This document shows, piece after piece, positions 34,755-34,837 of a DNA stretch of 34,837 nucleotides. The position numbers and the translations under genes are program-made. The notes under the pieces are model-generated. The model worked only from the letters and a program-made list of their open reading frames with translations, was not told the origin of the DNA and made no database searches. Positions within the stretch are counted from its first letter, which is position 1; every line of letters begins with the position of its first letter. Source of the stretch: Bdellovibrionales bacterium (GTDB taxonomy: Bacteria > Bdellovibrionota_C > UBA2361 > SZUA-149); contig JAGRAW010000007.1 in NCBI GenBank assembly GCA_020434415.1, forward strand, positions 1 through 34,837, in the 5' to 3' direction.

Positions 34755-34837
34755 GTGGACGCTCTGATTGGGTTAACCAAAGAGAGCGGAAGCACATCGG
34801 ATCTTTCCCGGGAAGTTCGGCAGTTGGAACACCAGAG
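34755..34837 (+). CDS. Possible 5' end of a gene running off the right edge
   Basis: An open frame follows a stop at 34704-34706 and reaches the window edge. It reads like an amphipathic helical N-terminus (FWLDFVDALIGLTKESG, then SDLSREVRQLEHQ). The only usual start codon is a GTG at 34755 with a weak ribosome-binding site. The product cannot be named; the open frame could be chance. Confidence 0.3.
   Translation, partial: MDALIGLTKESGSTSDLSREVRQLEHQ

Noticed and set aside
1-34837. Defence system, CRISPR array, prophage or toxin-antitoxin pair
   Set aside because: No regular repeat-spacer pattern, cas, restriction, integrase or phage structural motif was found in any coding frame; Ku/LigD is ordinary NHEJ.

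Overview
The window is a 34.8-kb stretch of a Gram-negative bacterial chromosome, most likely a pseudomonadote and possibly a gammaproteobacterium. The evidence is a TonB-ExbB-ExbD system, a FlgO-type envelope lipoprotein and other lipoproteins, a Tat/lipobox signal, and moderately high GC without actinobacterial codon bias. No rRNA, tRNA, CRISPR, phage or complete transposon was seen. The taxon is an inference; there is no phylogenetic marker beyond fabD.

Left part (1-17.6 kb, nearly all minus strand): a partial GIDE-like/ankyrin membrane protein broken by an in-frame stop. Next comes a tightly overlapping four-gene operon, glgX-glgE-treS/mak-glgB, for the trehalose-to-alpha-glucan (GlgE) route. 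TreS makes maltose from trehalose, the fused maltokinase phosphorylates it, GlgE polymerises maltose-1-phosphate, GlgB branches the product and GlgX debranches it. Upstream are a YihY-family membrane protein and an FNT-family channel, then an unrecognised secreted protein on the plus strand. A second carbohydrate pair follows: a family-4 glycosyltransferase and an amylo-alpha-1,6-glucosidase-like protein.

Middle part (17.8-25.2 kb): an Anabaena sensory rhodopsin transducer homologue with no rhodopsin in view. Divergent ku and ligD (LIG-POL, no phosphoesterase domain) follow, for bacterial NHEJ. Then come an epimerase-VKOR-SPW membrane operon (plus) and, convergent to it, exbB-exbD-tonB (minus) with a recognisable promoter.

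Right part (25.3-34.8 kb): corA followed by a coiled-coil lipoprotein, a TPR lipoprotein, an acetyl-CoA acetyltransferase and a MazG/PRA-PH-like protein. A 39-bp-arm perfect hairpin precedes a Tat-exported Rieske-like protein whose two histidine ligands are replaced by Tyr and Cys. Then come two small unknown genes, one with a zinc ribbon, two divergent lipoproteins whose 5' ends overlap on opposite strands, and a stand-alone fabD. The last 455 bases are mostly non-coding.

No complete novel multi-gene system is demonstrable. The best candidates for new biology are the ligand-substituted Rieske-like protein beside the long hairpin, the overlapping divergent lipoproteins, the transducer homologue beside glucan genes, and the structured intergenic element at 27.26-27.34 kb. 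Much of the window (trehalose/glucan metabolism, NHEJ, envelope proteins, FNR-like boxes) looks like stress or stationary-phase functions, but that theme is inference.
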